Source: Scatomorpha stercorigallinarum
Lineage (GTDB): Bacteria > Bacillota > Clostridia > Oscillospirales > Oscillospiraceae
Direction: 5' to 3'
NCBI GenBank assembly: GCA_944387865.1
Contig: CALXGN010000007.1
Span: 27,722 to 91,721, forward strand
DNA length: 64,000 bases
Shown: positions 15,345 through 24,195 of the stretch, in pieces
Layout of the letters: each line of letters opens with the position of its first letter
Numbering within the stretch: the stretch's first letter is position 1
Notes under the pieces: generated by a model
Databases searched by the model: none
Told to the model about the DNA's origin: nothing
What the model saw: only the letters and a program-made list of their open reading frames with translations
Position numbers and translations under genes: made by a program

Positions 15345-16796
15345 TTATCCGGCGAAATCGGAGAGCGAGAGCCAGATGCCGGGCTGGTAGGCGTCCATCT
15401 GGCCTTCGGGGCAGGTGAAGTTGGCGAGCACGACCAGCGTGTCCGTGACGATGCTGGCCACGTAGTGGTCCTCGCCGTCAACGGTGAACCGGGTGACATA
15501 GTTGCCGAAATCGTCGTACTCGAACACGGCGTCTGCGGGGATGGAGGAGGTGACGCCGGAGCGGGTGGAGAACTCCACCTCGTCGGCGGGCCAGGCCACG
15601 CCGGCGGCCTCGTAAGACGCGGCGGTGAAGGCCCCGAAGTGGATGTTCGTGTCGCCGAGGTTTATCCCGGCCTGCACGTTGGGCAGGGGCTCGGCCTGCT
15701 CCTCGCTGTACACCTCGCCGCCCTCGGGCATGTAGATAGTGCCGACGCCGGCGACCTCATAGGCCGTGAGCTCCTCCGAAGGGTCGCCGTAGAGCTCCGC
15801 CATGGAGATCCACTCGGCGGGGGAGTAGCTGCCGAGCTGGCCCTCGGGGCAGTAGAAAACGATGGCGTTCACGCGGGCGGCGTTGCGCTCGGCGACATAG
15901 TAGACGTCGCTGCCGTCTCTGGTGTACCGGGTGTAATAGTTGCCGCAGCCGTCATAGGCGAACTCGGCGCTCTCGCCCACGTAATCGACGACCGCGGGGC
16001 GGGTGGCGTAGTCCTCGGCGTCAACGGGGAACTCCACGCCGGCAAGCTCGAAGGCGTCGCGGCCGGTGGAGCCGTAGACCAGGCAGACGCCGTTGCCGAG
16101 GTCGATGGAGCCGTTTATCACGGGCAGGGGCTCCTCCTCGACGTTGCGCTCGACCGTGGCCCCGGCGGGGAAATAGAAGGTGCCCACGCCCTCGACCTCA
16201 TAGGCCGCCAGTTCGGCCGCGGCCGCGGGCGCTTCCTCAAAAGGGGCAAGCTCGATGAACTCGAAGGTGGATATCCAGCTGGCGGCGTCGTAGTTGGCCA
16301 GCTCGCCCTCCGGGCAGATGAAGGTGATGGCGTAAGCGGTCTCTTCGCCGAGCCTGATGACGTAATAATTGTCCTGGCCGTCGCGCACGAACTGGACAAA
16401 GTAGTTGCCGTGGTCGTCATAGGCGAATTCGCTGCCCTGGGGGACGAAGGACTGGGGGCCGCTGCGCTGGGAGAACTCCTCGACGCTCGCGGGGAAGTCC
16501 ACGCCGGAGATCTCGTAGGCCTCCGGGCCAGTGGAGCCGATATGGACGGTGAAGCCCTCGAAGGCGATGGTGGCCTGCATCTGCGGCAGGGGCTCGGTGA
16601 CCGGGGTGACCGTGACCTCGCCGCCGGCGGGCAGATAGGCGGTGCCGATGCCGTCGAGCTCGTAGGCGACGAGGTCGCCGGCCGGCTCTTCCGAGGCGGC
16701 GGGCTCCCCGCTCTCCGCGGCGGGCGCTTCGCCGCAGGCGGCGAGGGCGAAGACCAGGCAGAGCGCAAGGAGGGACGCTAAGAGACGTTTTTTCAT
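15345..16796 (-). CDS. lipoprotein made of three tandem copies of a ~139-residue domain
   Basis: 483 residues. A lipoprotein signal peptide with lipobox LAAC (Cys21) is followed by an acidic Ala/Glu-rich tether and three homologous repeats: about 44-182, 198-336 and 345-483. Each starts AYE(L/V)xGxGTxYxP(A/E)Gx, has a central EFAYD(D)xGNYxxxF(T/V)xDG-D-YY element and ends (F/Y)CPEGxLxxYxxxxW(I/L)S. I do not recognise the domain. The start has AAAGGAG eight bases upstream and an extended -10 promoter. The protein is surface-exposed on the outside of the membrane; a binding role is plausible but is only inferred from topology. The repeats are diverged, so the triplication is not recent. Confidence 0.8.
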   Translation of the reverse strand: MKKRLLASLLALCLVFALAACGEAPAAESGEPAASEEPAGDLVAYELDGIGTAYLPAGGEVTVTPVTEPLPQMQATIAFEGFTVHIGSTGPEAYEISGVDFPASVEEFSQRSGPQSFVPQGSEFAYDDHGNYFVQFVRDGQDNYYVIRLGEETAYAITFICPEGELANYDAASWISTFEFIELAPFEEAPAAAAELAAYEVEGVGTFYFPAGATVERNVEEEPLPVINGSIDLGNGVCLVYGSTGRDAFELAGVEFPVDAEDYATRPAVVDYVGESAEFAYDGCGNYYTRYTRDGSDVYYVAERNAARVNAIVFYCPEGQLGSYSPAEWISMAELYGDPSEELTAYEVAGVGTIYMPEGGEVYSEEQAEPLPNVQAGINLGDTNIHFGAFTAASYEAAGVAWPADEVEFSTRSGVTSSIPADAVFEYDDFGNYVTRFTVDGEDHYVASIVTDTLVVLANFTCPEGQMDAYQPGIWLSLSDFAG

Positions 16797-16837
16797 TTTT
16801 GTTTGCTCCTTTCAGCGGTTTTTTAGGCGCTGAAGGG

Positions 16838-16846
16838 AGTATAACA
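16838..16846 (-). promoter_or_regulatory. extended -10 promoter of the lipoprotein gene
   Basis: Minus strand TG-T-TATACT with no good -35 at 17 bases. A small stem CAGCG...CGCTG lies in the resulting leader. Confidence 0.45.
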
Positions 16847-16888
16847 CGGCGCGGCCGCCGGGCAGTCCAAGTGATTTCCGGGCGCGGC

Positions 16889-18400
16889 TCAGGGCCGGGC
16901 GGCGCCCTCCTCCCGCGCCAGGCGGGCGGCGGAGAGCATCAGCCCCATGAGGATGAAAAAGCCGAAGAGCACGCGCGGGTAAAACCAGATATACTCGAAC
17001 ACGCCGTCCAGCGCGATGCCGCCAAAGGCCGCGCCGCAGGCGATGAGCGCCAGGCGCACCTCGTTCGAGCGGGCCTTGAAGAGGTCGAAGGCGGCGTTTT
17101 TTATCTCCCGCAGCCAGAACCACATGAAGGATAGGAAGCCCAGCGCGCCCGTCTCCAGTATCAGCTCCAGGTAGAGCATCTGCGAGTGGTAGACGCCCTT
17201 GGTGGCGCCTGTGAGGGCGTAGGCGGGGTAGAGCTCGGCAAAGGTGTTGGGGCCCATGCCGATGCCCGTGAGGCCGTAGTCGCCGATCATGCGCAGTATG
17301 CCGCGCCAGGTGGTGAGGCGGTGGTTGGCGGAGCTGTCGTGCGAGTTGAAGATGGTGGAGAAGCGGGTGATGATGCTGTCCGGCAGGAAGGGTATCAGCA
17401 ATATGCAGGCCACGACGCCCACCGGGATCAGGCGCTTGTCCGCGTAGTAGACGAAGATCACCACCGAGACCATGATCGCCAGCCAGCAGCCGCGGGAGTA
17501 GGTCATCACCAGCGCCATCAGCGGCAGGGCGATGCCGCAGCTGAACAGCAGCCGGCGGAAGGCGCGCTTTTCCGTCATCGCATAGGCCGTGGAGAGCGGC
17601 GTGAAGAGCACCAGGAACTCGGCGTAGTTGTTGGGGTTGTCGAGCGTGGAATATACGCGCCCGGGGACGCCGGCGTTGAGGTCGAGGTCCGTGAAGGAGG
17701 CGCTGACCTCCACGCCCATGAGGCGCTGATAGAAGGCGTACACGGCCGTGAGGATGACGGCGGCGTAGATGAAGCCCATCACGCACCGGAGCTGTTCCCT
17801 GGTGTTCAGGCCCGTATAGGCGGCGAACATGAAGAGGAAGGCCGCGGCGAAGAACATCAGCACGCGGAAGCTGTCGGAGCGGTCCGAGGTAAAGCCGAGG
17901 CTGCCCAGGCAGGCCAGCACGAAGAGCAGGAAGGGCAGGCCGAATTCACGCGGGTACACCGCCCGCCGCGCGCCGGCGGCGGACATCAGGAAGGCGAGGC
18001 CGAAGAGACCCGCCGCGCCGAGGACGGCGTAGGAATTCGACCACAGCTCGTGCGGGGCGATGAACATCAGCAGCGTGAAGCCGCCGAAGAGCACCTCGAA
18101 GCGCAGAAACCAGGAGCCCGAGGCGGCGCGCACGAAGAAGCTGCCCGGCGCGGCGGGGCGCAGCGCGCCGATAACGGCGGCGCATATGCGCAGCAACAGG
18201 CGCCAGACGGCGTTAATGGCGCGGCTGACGAGGCTGTTTGCGTACCAGGCCTCTATCTTCGGGGGGCGGCGGAAGAAGTTGACCACCGCGCTGTGCGGCC
18301 AGGCGCGGGAGAAGGGGCGGTAGACGCCGCGCAGCAGGCTGAAGATGGCCGAACAGAGCCACCAGCCGTACAGCCGGCCGAGGATACTGCCGCTAAGCAA
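16889..18400 (-). CDS. O-antigen ligase / polymerase-family membrane protein
   Basis: 503 residues, with roughly ten or more hydrophobic segments. After a cytoplasmic start come clustered TM helices, then the Wzy/WaaL-type periplasmic loop. The conserved segment ANHRLTTWRGILRMIGDYGLTGIGMGPNTFAELYP carries the loop Arg and G-(I/V)-G-x-GxN pattern of the Wzy_C domain. It probably polymerises or ligates lipid-linked oligosaccharide outside the membrane. It follows DUF4330 and a glycosyltransferase on one transcript, consistent with exopolysaccharide or wall glycan assembly. Confidence 0.85.
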   Translation of the reverse strand: MLSGSILGRLYGWWLCSAIFSLLRGVYRPFSRAWPHSAVVNFFRRPPKIEAWYANSLVSRAINAVWRLLLRICAAVIGALRPAAPGSFFVRAASGSWFLRFEVLFGGFTLLMFIAPHELWSNSYAVLGAAGLFGLAFLMSAAGARRAVYPREFGLPFLLFVLACLGSLGFTSDRSDSFRVLMFFAAAFLFMFAAYTGLNTREQLRCVMGFIYAAVILTAVYAFYQRLMGVEVSASFTDLDLNAGVPGRVYSTLDNPNNYAEFLVLFTPLSTAYAMTEKRAFRRLLFSCGIALPLMALVMTYSRGCWLAIMVSVVIFVYYADKRLIPVGVVACILLIPFLPDSIITRFSTIFNSHDSSANHRLTTWRGILRMIGDYGLTGIGMGPNTFAELYPAYALTGATKGVYHSQMLYLELILETGALGFLSFMWFWLREIKNAAFDLFKARSNEVRLALIACGAAFGGIALDGVFEYIWFYPRVLFGFFILMGLMLSAARLAREEGAARP

Positions 18401-18436
18401 GGCGCGTCACCTCCGTCCCACGGGAGTTGGCGGAGG

Positions 18437-18919
18437 TCATTCCATCACCTCGATGCCGGAGACGCGCAGGAAGAGCTTGCAGTCGTCGAAATAGACGCTC
18501 ATGGACTGGCCCACGGCGTAGAGCGTGCCGCCGATGGTCACGCCGTGCGAGCCGACGACGCCCTGGCCCTCCACGGTGAGCGTGGCGGAGCAGTAGCCGT
18601 CCCGCGCGAGCTGGATGACCTCGCCGTTGGCGTCGGTGACATAGCTCTTGGAATCGCCCACGCGCCACTCGGTGAGCGTGCCGAGAGTGACGTTATTTTC
18701 GGAGTCCCAGGCCTCGGCGCCCTCGACAAGCTGTTCGACGGCGTAGTCGGCGGACTCCTCGCAGTAGAGCGTGAGCCGCACGGGCTCGGTGTTGGCCACA
18801 TTGCTGTTGGGCCCCAGGAAGCGGTAGCCGAGGAAGGCCGCCGCGGCCAGTACGATGAGGATGATGAGCAGGTCCACTATATTGACCTTGCCAAAGAGCC
18901 TGCCTTTTTCGTCGATCAT
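18437..18919 (-). CDS. DUF4330 single-pass membrane protein
   Basis: 160 residues starting MIDEKGRLFGKVNIVDLLII, the hallmark of DUF4330. One N-terminal TM (about 15-33) is followed by a beta-rich extracytoplasmic domain. The family is typically found in polysaccharide export or assembly operons of Bacillota and Cyanobacteria, but its function is unknown. It lies between a GT4 glycosyltransferase and an O-antigen-ligase-like protein, 32 and 36 bases away. Confidence 0.85.
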   Translation of the reverse strand: MIDEKGRLFGKVNIVDLLIILIVLAAAAFLGYRFLGPNSNVANTEPVRLTLYCEESADYAVEQLVEGAEAWDSENNVTLGTLTEWRVGDSKSYVTDANGEVIQLARDGYCSATLTVEGQGVVGSHGVTIGGTLYAVGQSMSVYFDDCKLFLRVSGIEVME

Positions 18920-18951
18920 TTCTGATTACCTCCGGTGATGTTGTTTAAAGC

Positions 18952-20034
18952 TTATTGATACGCGCGGAAAACGTCCCACGCGAGCTTGTTGAGGTCGAAT
19001 TCTTCGTCTATCTTGCGAGCGGCGGCGGCGGAGAGGGAGGCGCGCAGCGCATCGTCCTCCATCAGCTCCAGGATGGCGCGGGCGAAGCCCTCCGTGTCGC
19101 CATAGTCGAGCACGCGGCCGCAGACGGTGTTCGTCTCCGCCAGGTCGCGGTTGCCGCCCACGTCCGTCACCACCAGGGGGAGGCCGGCGTTCATCGCTTC
19201 GAGGATGGCGAAGCTCATGGCCTCGTTGCAGCTGCTGGTGTTGAGGTAGAGGTCGGATGCGCGCAGTATGTCCGCCGTGTCGCGGCGGAAGCCGGCCTGA
19301 ATTACCACACCGCCGAGCCCGAGGGACTGCTTGCGCTGTGCGAAGGCCTCGTATCCCTCCCCGTCGCCGCAGACGACGCAGCGGAAGGGCCTGTCCGTCA
19401 GAGTGCGGAGCAGCGCGAGCGAGTCGAGCAGGAAATCGAGGCCCTTTTCCGGGGCGTAGCGCGCGAGGATGGTCATCATGAAGTCATCCTCCCCGACGCC
19501 GAGGCCCATGCGCGCGGAGTGGTCCCTGCTGCGGTCCTTCGCGGGCTCCACGCCGTTATAGACGACCTCGATGCGCTCGGGGCAGACGCCGTTTTCAATC
19601 ATGATGTCGCGACCCTCGCGGCAGACGGCGATGATCTTGTGGTCGCGGGGGGTGAAGATGCGGTTGAGCACGCGCCAGCGCGCGCCAGAGCGCTGGGTGA
19701 GGTGGTTGGTATACACCACGCGCGGCGCGGCATAGTGCCGCAGGGAGAGCAGGGCGATGATGTTCTCGCGCGGGTACTGGGCGTGTATCACCTCGATGCC
19801 GTGCTCTTCACAGTAGCGCGCCAGGCGTTTCGGGGCCGTGAGCGCGCCGCGGCGGCCCAGGTCGAGCCGCAGTGAGGGTACGCCCCGTGCGGCCATCTTT
19901 TCGCTCAGCTCGCCCGGCACGCAGTAGGCGAAGTGGCACTCGTGCCCGGCCCCGGAGAAAATGCGCACGAGATTCTCCACGTATTTCTCCGTCCCCGCCT
20001 TGCCGGCGTAATTTATGAGGTACAGTATTTTCAT
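18952..20034 (-). CDS. family 4 glycosyltransferase
   Basis: 360 residues, GT-B fold. N-terminal half: MKILYLINYAGKAGTEKYVENLV (the Gly-rich donor-side loop). C-terminal half: ARYAPEKGLDFLLDSLALL, VVCGDGEGYEAF, the EX7E region SSCNEAMSFAILEAMNAGLPLVVTDVGG. It is a retaining transferase using a nucleotide sugar in the cytoplasm. It is the first gene of a polysaccharide operon, read from a well-formed promoter 35 bases upstream. The sugar and acceptor cannot be predicted. Confidence 0.9.
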   Translation of the reverse strand: MKILYLINYAGKAGTEKYVENLVRIFSGAGHECHFAYCVPGELSEKMAARGVPSLRLDLGRRGALTAPKRLARYCEEHGIEVIHAQYPRENIIALLSLRHYAAPRVVYTNHLTQRSGARWRVLNRIFTPRDHKIIAVCREGRDIMIENGVCPERIEVVYNGVEPAKDRSRDHSARMGLGVGEDDFMMTILARYAPEKGLDFLLDSLALLRTLTDRPFRCVVCGDGEGYEAFAQRKQSLGLGGVVIQAGFRRDTADILRASDLYLNTSSCNEAMSFAILEAMNAGLPLVVTDVGGNRDLAETNTVCGRVLDYGDTEGFARAILELMEDDALRASLSAAAARKIDEEFDLNKLAWDVFRAYQ

Positions 20035-20068
20035 CTTGCGCCTCCAGCAGTTTTTTCAGCTCCTGCCA

Positions 20069-20097
20069 AGTATATAATAACTGCCTGCGTCCGTCAA
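20069..20097 (-). promoter_or_regulatory. sigma-A promoter of the glycosyltransferase operon
   Basis: Minus strand TTGACG (20097-20092), 17-base spacer, TATACT (20074-20069). Confidence 0.7.
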
Positions 20098-20162
20098 CCC
20101 GGCCAGAACGCGCCCAGGAATGGCGCAGGGCGGGAAACGCGGGCGGGAGAGCGATATTTTGA

Positions 20163-20191
20163 TTGAAAAAGGGCGGGAAATGTGCTACACT
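20163..20191 (+). promoter_or_regulatory. sigma-A promoter of the AlaX gene
   Basis: TTGAAA (20163-20168), 17-base spacer, TACACT (20186-20191). It overlaps the in-frame GTG at 20182, which therefore cannot be the start. Divergent from the glycosyltransferase promoter about 70 bases away. Confidence 0.65.
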
Positions 20192-20211
20192 GCCGTTTTG
20201 AGGTGTTGAGC

Positions 20212-21384
20212 TTGACCGAGAGGCTTTATTATATGGACGGGCACTGCGCGCGCTTTGTTTCCCGCGTCGCCTCCTGCGGGGCGTGTGAGGGGGGATACGA
20301 CGTGCGGCTCGAGCGCACGGCCTTTTTCCCCGGCGGGGGAGGGCAGGAGGCGGACAGCGGCACGCTGGGCGGCATGAGGCTGCTGGCCCTGCGCGAGACG
20401 GAGGACGGGGACATCGCCCACATCCTGCCCGCGCCGCTGGAGCCGGGAGCCGAAACTGAGGGCGCGCTCGACTGGGACGTGCGCTTCGCACGGATGCAGT
20501 CGCACTCCGGCGAGCATATCGTGTCCGGCACCGTGCACCGGCTGTTCGGCTATGACAACGTGGGCTTCCACATGGGGCGCGACTTCATGACGCTGGACTT
20601 TTCCGGCGAACTGTCGCCGAAAGACATAGCGCGCGTGGAGCTTGAATCCAACCGCGCCGTCTGGCGCGACGCGCCCGTGCGCACGCTGCTGCCGCGGCCG
20701 GAGGAGCTGGGAAAATACGATTACCGCAGCAAAAAGGAGCTCAGCGGCCAGGTGCGCCTGGTGGAGATCGAGGGCGTGGACCTCTGCGCCTGCTGCGCGC
20801 CGCACGTCGCCCACACGGGCGAGGTGGGGCTCATCAAGGTGCTCGACTCCGTGCGCCGCCGCGAGGGCACGCGGCTGACCGTGCTCGCCGGCGAGGCGGC
20901 GTTTCACGACTGCGCCGCCGTCTATGTGCAGAATTCGGCCGTGTCCGCGGCGCTTTCCGCCAAGCGGCTGGAGACGGCCGCGGCCGTGCGGCGCGTGCTC
21001 TGCGAGAAGGAAGAGGAGCACTCCGCGGTGACGGAGCTGAAAAAAGAGCTGCTGCGCGTGAAAGCCGCCGCCCTGCGCCCCACGGAGGGCAATATGTGCA
21101 TCTTCGAGCCGGACATGGACGCCGTGACGCTGCGCGAGCTGGTAAACGCCGGGATGGAGGCCGCGGGCGGCGTGTGCGCCGCTTTTTCCGGGGTGGACGG
21201 CGATTACCGCTATATAATCGGCAGCCGGAACGTGGACCTGCGGGCCGCGGCGAGGGAAATAAACGCCGCGATATCCGGGCGCGGCGGCGGGACGGGCACC
21301 ATGATACAGGGCTCCTGCCGGGCGTCAAGGGCAGAAATAGAACAATATTTTGCGTCCGCCGCCGCCAAATTCACAGATTATTGA
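20212..21384 (+). CDS. alanyl-tRNA editing protein (AlaX/DHHA1 type)
   Basis: 390 residues from TTG at 20212, preceded by GAGGTG at 6 bases. N-terminal beta-barrel, then the editing core: zinc ligands H98-x3-H102 (HSGEHIVSG) and the later Cys/His pair in CACCAPHVAHTGEVG. The C-terminal DHHA1 domain ends with GGGGTG-like GRGGGTGTMIQGS. It hydrolyses mischarged Ser- or Gly-tRNA(Ala) in trans. There is no catalytic AlaRS domain, so it is a free-standing editor of the long (AlaX-L) class. The leader is very short if the mapped promoter is used. Confidence 0.9.
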   Translation: MTERLYYMDGHCARFVSRVASCGACEGGYDVRLERTAFFPGGGGQEADSGTLGGMRLLALRETEDGDIAHILPAPLEPGAETEGALDWDVRFARMQSHSGEHIVSGTVHRLFGYDNVGFHMGRDFMTLDFSGELSPKDIARVELESNRAVWRDAPVRTLLPRPEELGKYDYRSKKELSGQVRLVEIEGVDLCACCAPHVAHTGEVGLIKVLDSVRRREGTRLTVLAGEAAFHDCAAVYVQNSAVSAALSAKRLETAAAVRRVLCEKEEEHSAVTELKKELLRVKAAALRPTEGNMCIFEPDMDAVTLRELVNAGMEAAGGVCAAFSGVDGDYRYIIGSRNVDLRAAAREINAAISGRGGGTGTMIQGSCRASRAEIEQYFASAAAKFTDY

Positions 21385-21412
21385 CAAATCATCGCAAGCA
21401 CAATGCTAATAT
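21381..21412 (+). promoter_or_regulatory. probable promoter of the zinc-ribbon/DUF5685/J-domain/larE operon
   Basis: TTGACA (21381-21386, overlapping the alaX stop) and an extended -10 TGC-TAATAT (21404-21412) at a long 20-base spacing. The extended -10 would compensate for the spacing. Confidence 0.5.
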
Positions 21413-21475
21413 AATTACTGTAATTTATGCCCCCCGGGGCAATTCGATATATATTTAGCAGAAAGGTGAAGCTAA

Positions 21476-21880
21476 ATGCGGGAAAAGTTGGCAAGATTCA
21501 TGGCGGGGCGCAACGGCAGCGACCAGCTGACGAGATTTATATCCATCGTTGTCTGCGTGGCGCTGGTGCTCTCGCTGTTCATGGACACCGACGCGCAGCT
21601 GGCCATATGGTTCATCGCCATCATCGCGGCCATATATGTATACTTCCGCGTGTTTTCGCGCAACGTGGCCAGGCGCAGGCAGGAGAACGCGCGTTTCCTC
21701 AACGCCACCGCCTCCGTCCGCGGGTATTTCCGCGGGCTGCGCGAGCGCTGGACCCAGCGGCGGGACTACAGGTTCTTCCGCTGCCCCTCATGCCGCACGA
21801 TGCTGCGCGTGCCGCGCGGCAAGGGCAAGATACGCATCGTCTGCCGCAAGTGCGGCACGTCATTCATAAGGAACACCTGA
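21476..21880 (+). CDS. small two-TM membrane protein with C-terminal zinc ribbon
   Basis: 134 residues. Two membrane helices (about 22-36 and 42-62), then a basic linker (SRNVARRRQEN) and a C-terminal zinc ribbon with CPSC and CRKC pairs, placed in the cytoplasm. GAAAGGTG lies upstream of the ATG. The architecture recurs in clostridia, in my recollection next to a J-domain protein and DUF5685, but I know no function. It ends one base before the next gene. Confidence 0.75.
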   Translation: MREKLARFMAGRNGSDQLTRFISIVVCVALVLSLFMDTDAQLAIWFIAIIAAIYVYFRVFSRNVARRRQENARFLNATASVRGYFRGLRERWTQRRDYRFFRCPSCRTMLRVPRGKGKIRIVCRKCGTSFIRNT

Positions 21881-21881
21881 G

Positions 21882-22736
21882 ATGTTTGGCTATGTTATCG
21901 CTGACAGGGAGATCATGACCGAGGAGCAGGTGGGGCGCTACCGGGCGTATTACTGCGGCCTCTGCCGCGCGCTCAAGCGCAGGCACGGCGCCGCCGCAAG
22001 GTTCACGCTCAACTACGACATGACCTTCCTTGTTTTGCTGCTCAGCTCCATGTGCGAGCCGGAGGAGGAAGAGAGCGGCTGCGGCCGCTGCGCCGCCCAT
22101 CCGCTCAGCGAGCACCCCTGGATATGCAGCGCCTTTACGGACTACGCCGCGGACATGAACGTGGCCCTGGCCTATCTAAACTGCCTGGACGACTGGCGAG
22201 ACGAGCGCCGGCTGCTCAGCCGGGCGGAGGCCGCGGCCCTCTCCGGGGCCTACGCGCGCGTAAAGGCCGACTATCCGCAGCGCTGCGGCTTTATCGAGGA
22301 GCGGCTGGCCGAGCTGGCGGATATCGAGAGCCGCGGCGAGACGGACCCGGACGCCGGCGCGCGCTGCTTCGGGCGGCTGATGGGCGAGGTGTTCGACTAT
22401 GGGCTCGACGGCACCTGGTCGCCGCGCATACGGCGCTTCGGGGAGGAGCTGGGCGAGTTCATCTACATCATGGACGCGGCCGTGGACCTGCCGGAGGACG
22501 CCGCGCACGGGCGCTACAACCCGCTGGCGGGATACGCCGAGGGCAAGAGCGAGGAGGAGCTGCACGCGCTGCTCACCGTGCTCATCGGGGAGGCGGCGGA
22601 GCAGTTCGAGCGGCTGCCGCTGTTGCGGGACGTGGACCTCATGCGAAATATACTCTATTCCGGCGTCTGGCTGCGATATAATATCGAGATGGAGAAACGA
22701 CACAGGAAGGAAGGGGGAGCAGCCGTTGAATCGTGA
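21882..22736 (+). CDS. DUF5685 family protein
   Basis: 284 residues. The start MFGYVIADREIMTEEQVGRYRAYYCGLCRALK and the helical core with LGEFIYIMDAAVDLPEDA and GRYNPL match DUF5685. Several Cys (YYCGLC, CGRC) could bind metal. The D-x-x-x-D pattern (MDAAVDLPED) is reminiscent of all-helical isoprenoid-synthase-like folds, but no activity is known. It overlaps the J-domain gene by 11 bases; both are coupled to the zinc-ribbon membrane protein. Confidence 0.8.
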   Translation: MFGYVIADREIMTEEQVGRYRAYYCGLCRALKRRHGAAARFTLNYDMTFLVLLLSSMCEPEEEESGCGRCAAHPLSEHPWICSAFTDYAADMNVALAYLNCLDDWRDERRLLSRAEAAALSGAYARVKADYPQRCGFIEERLAELADIESRGETDPDAGARCFGRLMGEVFDYGLDGTWSPRIRRFGEELGEFIYIMDAAVDLPEDAAHGRYNPLAGYAEGKSEEELHALLTVLIGEAAEQFERLPLLRDVDLMRNILYSGVWLRYNIEMEKRHRKEGGAAVES

Positions 22737-23415
22737 CCCATACGAGGTACTCGGCGTTTCGCGCGACGCGAGCGACGAGGAGATCAAAGCGGCATACCGC
22801 GCCCTGGCAAAAAAATACCACCCCGACCGCAACCCCGGCAACAAGGCTGCGGCGGAAAAGATGAACGAGATAAATGCCGCCTACGACGCCATCAAGAGCG
22901 GCGAGGCCGACAGGTACGGGTCCAACGGCTACGGCGCCGGCGGCTACGGCGGTTACGGCTACGGGTATGGACAGCAGGAGCAGGACCCCTGGACAGCCTG
23001 GCAGCAGGCCTGGAGCGGGGGATATCAGCAGCAGTACGGCCAGGAGGAGCGCACGGAGTACCGCGCGGCGGAGAACTATATCCGCGCCGGGCACTTCCAG
23101 GAGGCCTTCACCGCCCTCTCCTCCGTCCCCGCGGCGGAGCGGGACGCGCGCTGGTACTACCTGGCGGCCATCGCCAACTCCGGCCTTGGCAACCGCATAA
23201 CCGCCATCGAATACGCCCAGCGCGCCGTCAGCATGGAGCCCGGCAACCAGGACTACCGCAGCCTGCTCGAGGAGCTGCAGCACGGCGGCACCGTCTATAC
23301 CGACCGGCGCGCCGGCTTCAACATGGGCGGGCGGGGCATGAACAGCCTCTGCCTGGGGCTCTGCGCGGCGCAGCTGTGCATGAACTTCTGCCGGATGCCC
23401 GTCTGCTGGATATGA
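22726..23415 (+). CDS. J-domain protein with Gly/Tyr-rich linker and TPR-like region
   Basis: 229 residues from TTG (22726), with GGGGGAG six bases upstream inside the previous gene. J domain 1-65 with HPD at 32-34 (KKYHPDRNPGN), which stimulates a DnaK-type ATPase. Residues about 66-85 are Gly/Tyr repeats (GYGAGGYGGYGYGYGQQ), then a Gln/Trp-rich part and two helical TPR-like hairpins (ENYIRAGHFQEAFTAL, RWYYLAAIANSGLGN). The tail is hydrophobic and Cys-rich. The zinc-finger and substrate domains of DnaJ are absent, so this is a class C co-chaperone. Its substrate may be one of its cotranscribed neighbours. Confidence 0.85.
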   Translation: MNRDPYEVLGVSRDASDEEIKAAYRALAKKYHPDRNPGNKAAAEKMNEINAAYDAIKSGEADRYGSNGYGAGGYGGYGYGYGQQEQDPWTAWQQAWSGGYQQQYGQEERTEYRAAENYIRAGHFQEAFTALSSVPAAERDARWYYLAAIANSGLGNRITAIEYAQRAVSMEPGNQDYRSLLEELQHGGTVYTDRRAGFNMGGRGMNSLCLGLCAAQLCMNFCRMPVCWI

Positions 23416-23419
23416 CGCC

Positions 23420-24169
23420 ATGGAACTGAGGGAATTTTTCGAGCGCCACCCCAAATGCGCGCTGGCTTTTTCCGGCGGGACGGATTCCGCCCTGCTGCTC
23501 TGTGAGGCGCGGCGCCTGGGGGCGGACGTGAAGGCCTATTTTGTCAAGGGGCCGTTCCAGCCGCAGTTCGAGCTGGAGGACGCGCGCCGGCTGGCAAAAG
23601 AGCTGGGCGCGGAGATGGAGGTCATCGAGACGGACGTGCTCGCGCTGCCGGAGGTGGCGGAGAACGGGCCGAGGCGCTGCTATTACTGCAAGAGGGCGAT
23701 TTTTTCGCTCATTTTTGAGCGCGCGCGGCGGGATGGCTACGACACCGTCATCGACGGCACCAACGCCTCCGACCAGGTGGACGACCGGCCGGGGATGCAG
23801 GCCATCGCCGAGCTGGGCGTGCTCTCGCCGCTGAGGATGTGCGGCGTCACCAAGGCGCAGGTGCGCGAACTGTCGGCGGAGGCCGGGCTGTTCACGGCGC
23901 GCAAGCCGTCCTACGCCTGCCTGGCGACGCGCGTGCCCACCGGCACGGCCATCACCCGCGAGGCGCTGGAAAAGGTGGAGCGCGGGGAGGAGGCGCTGCG
24001 GGAAATGGGCTTTTCCGACCTGCGCCTGAGGCTGGAGGGCACGGGCGCGAGGCTCGAGCTGCCGGCCGCGCAGCTGCCCGCCGTTGTGCAAAACAGGGAG
24101 AGGGTGCTGAAGGCGCTGCTGCCGTCCTTTTCTCGTGTAACAGTTGACCTTGCGGGACGGACAAAATGA
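23420..24169 (+). CDS. larE: LarE, sulfur-inserting enzyme of nickel-pincer cofactor synthesis
   Basis: 249 residues. PP-loop ATPase motif FSGGTDSALL (17-26), RRCYYCKR and the family motif RKPSYACLATR are visible. LarE adenylates and thiolates the dicarboxylated pyridinium mononucleotide that LarC then metallates. Three Cys are present: C87-xx-C90 and C167. C167 matches the sacrificial Cys176 of Lactiplantibacillus LarE; the extra CxxC pair marks the three-Cys, [4Fe-4S] type described for Thermotoga LarE, which need not sacrifice its own sulfur. No ribosome site is obvious; it is probably coupled to the J-domain gene ending 4 bases upstream. The LarA-family target is encoded 1.4 kb downstream. 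Confidence 0.93.
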   Translation: MELREFFERHPKCALAFSGGTDSALLLCEARRLGADVKAYFVKGPFQPQFELEDARRLAKELGAEMEVIETDVLALPEVAENGPRRCYYCKRAIFSLIFERARRDGYDTVIDGTNASDQVDDRPGMQAIAELGVLSPLRMCGVTKAQVRELSAEAGLFTARKPSYACLATRVPTGTAITREALEKVERGEEALREMGFSDLRLRLEGTGARLELPAAQLPAVVQNRERVLKALLPSFSRVTVDLAGRTK

Positions 24170-24195
24170 ATATGAAATAATATATATGGTGTAAA

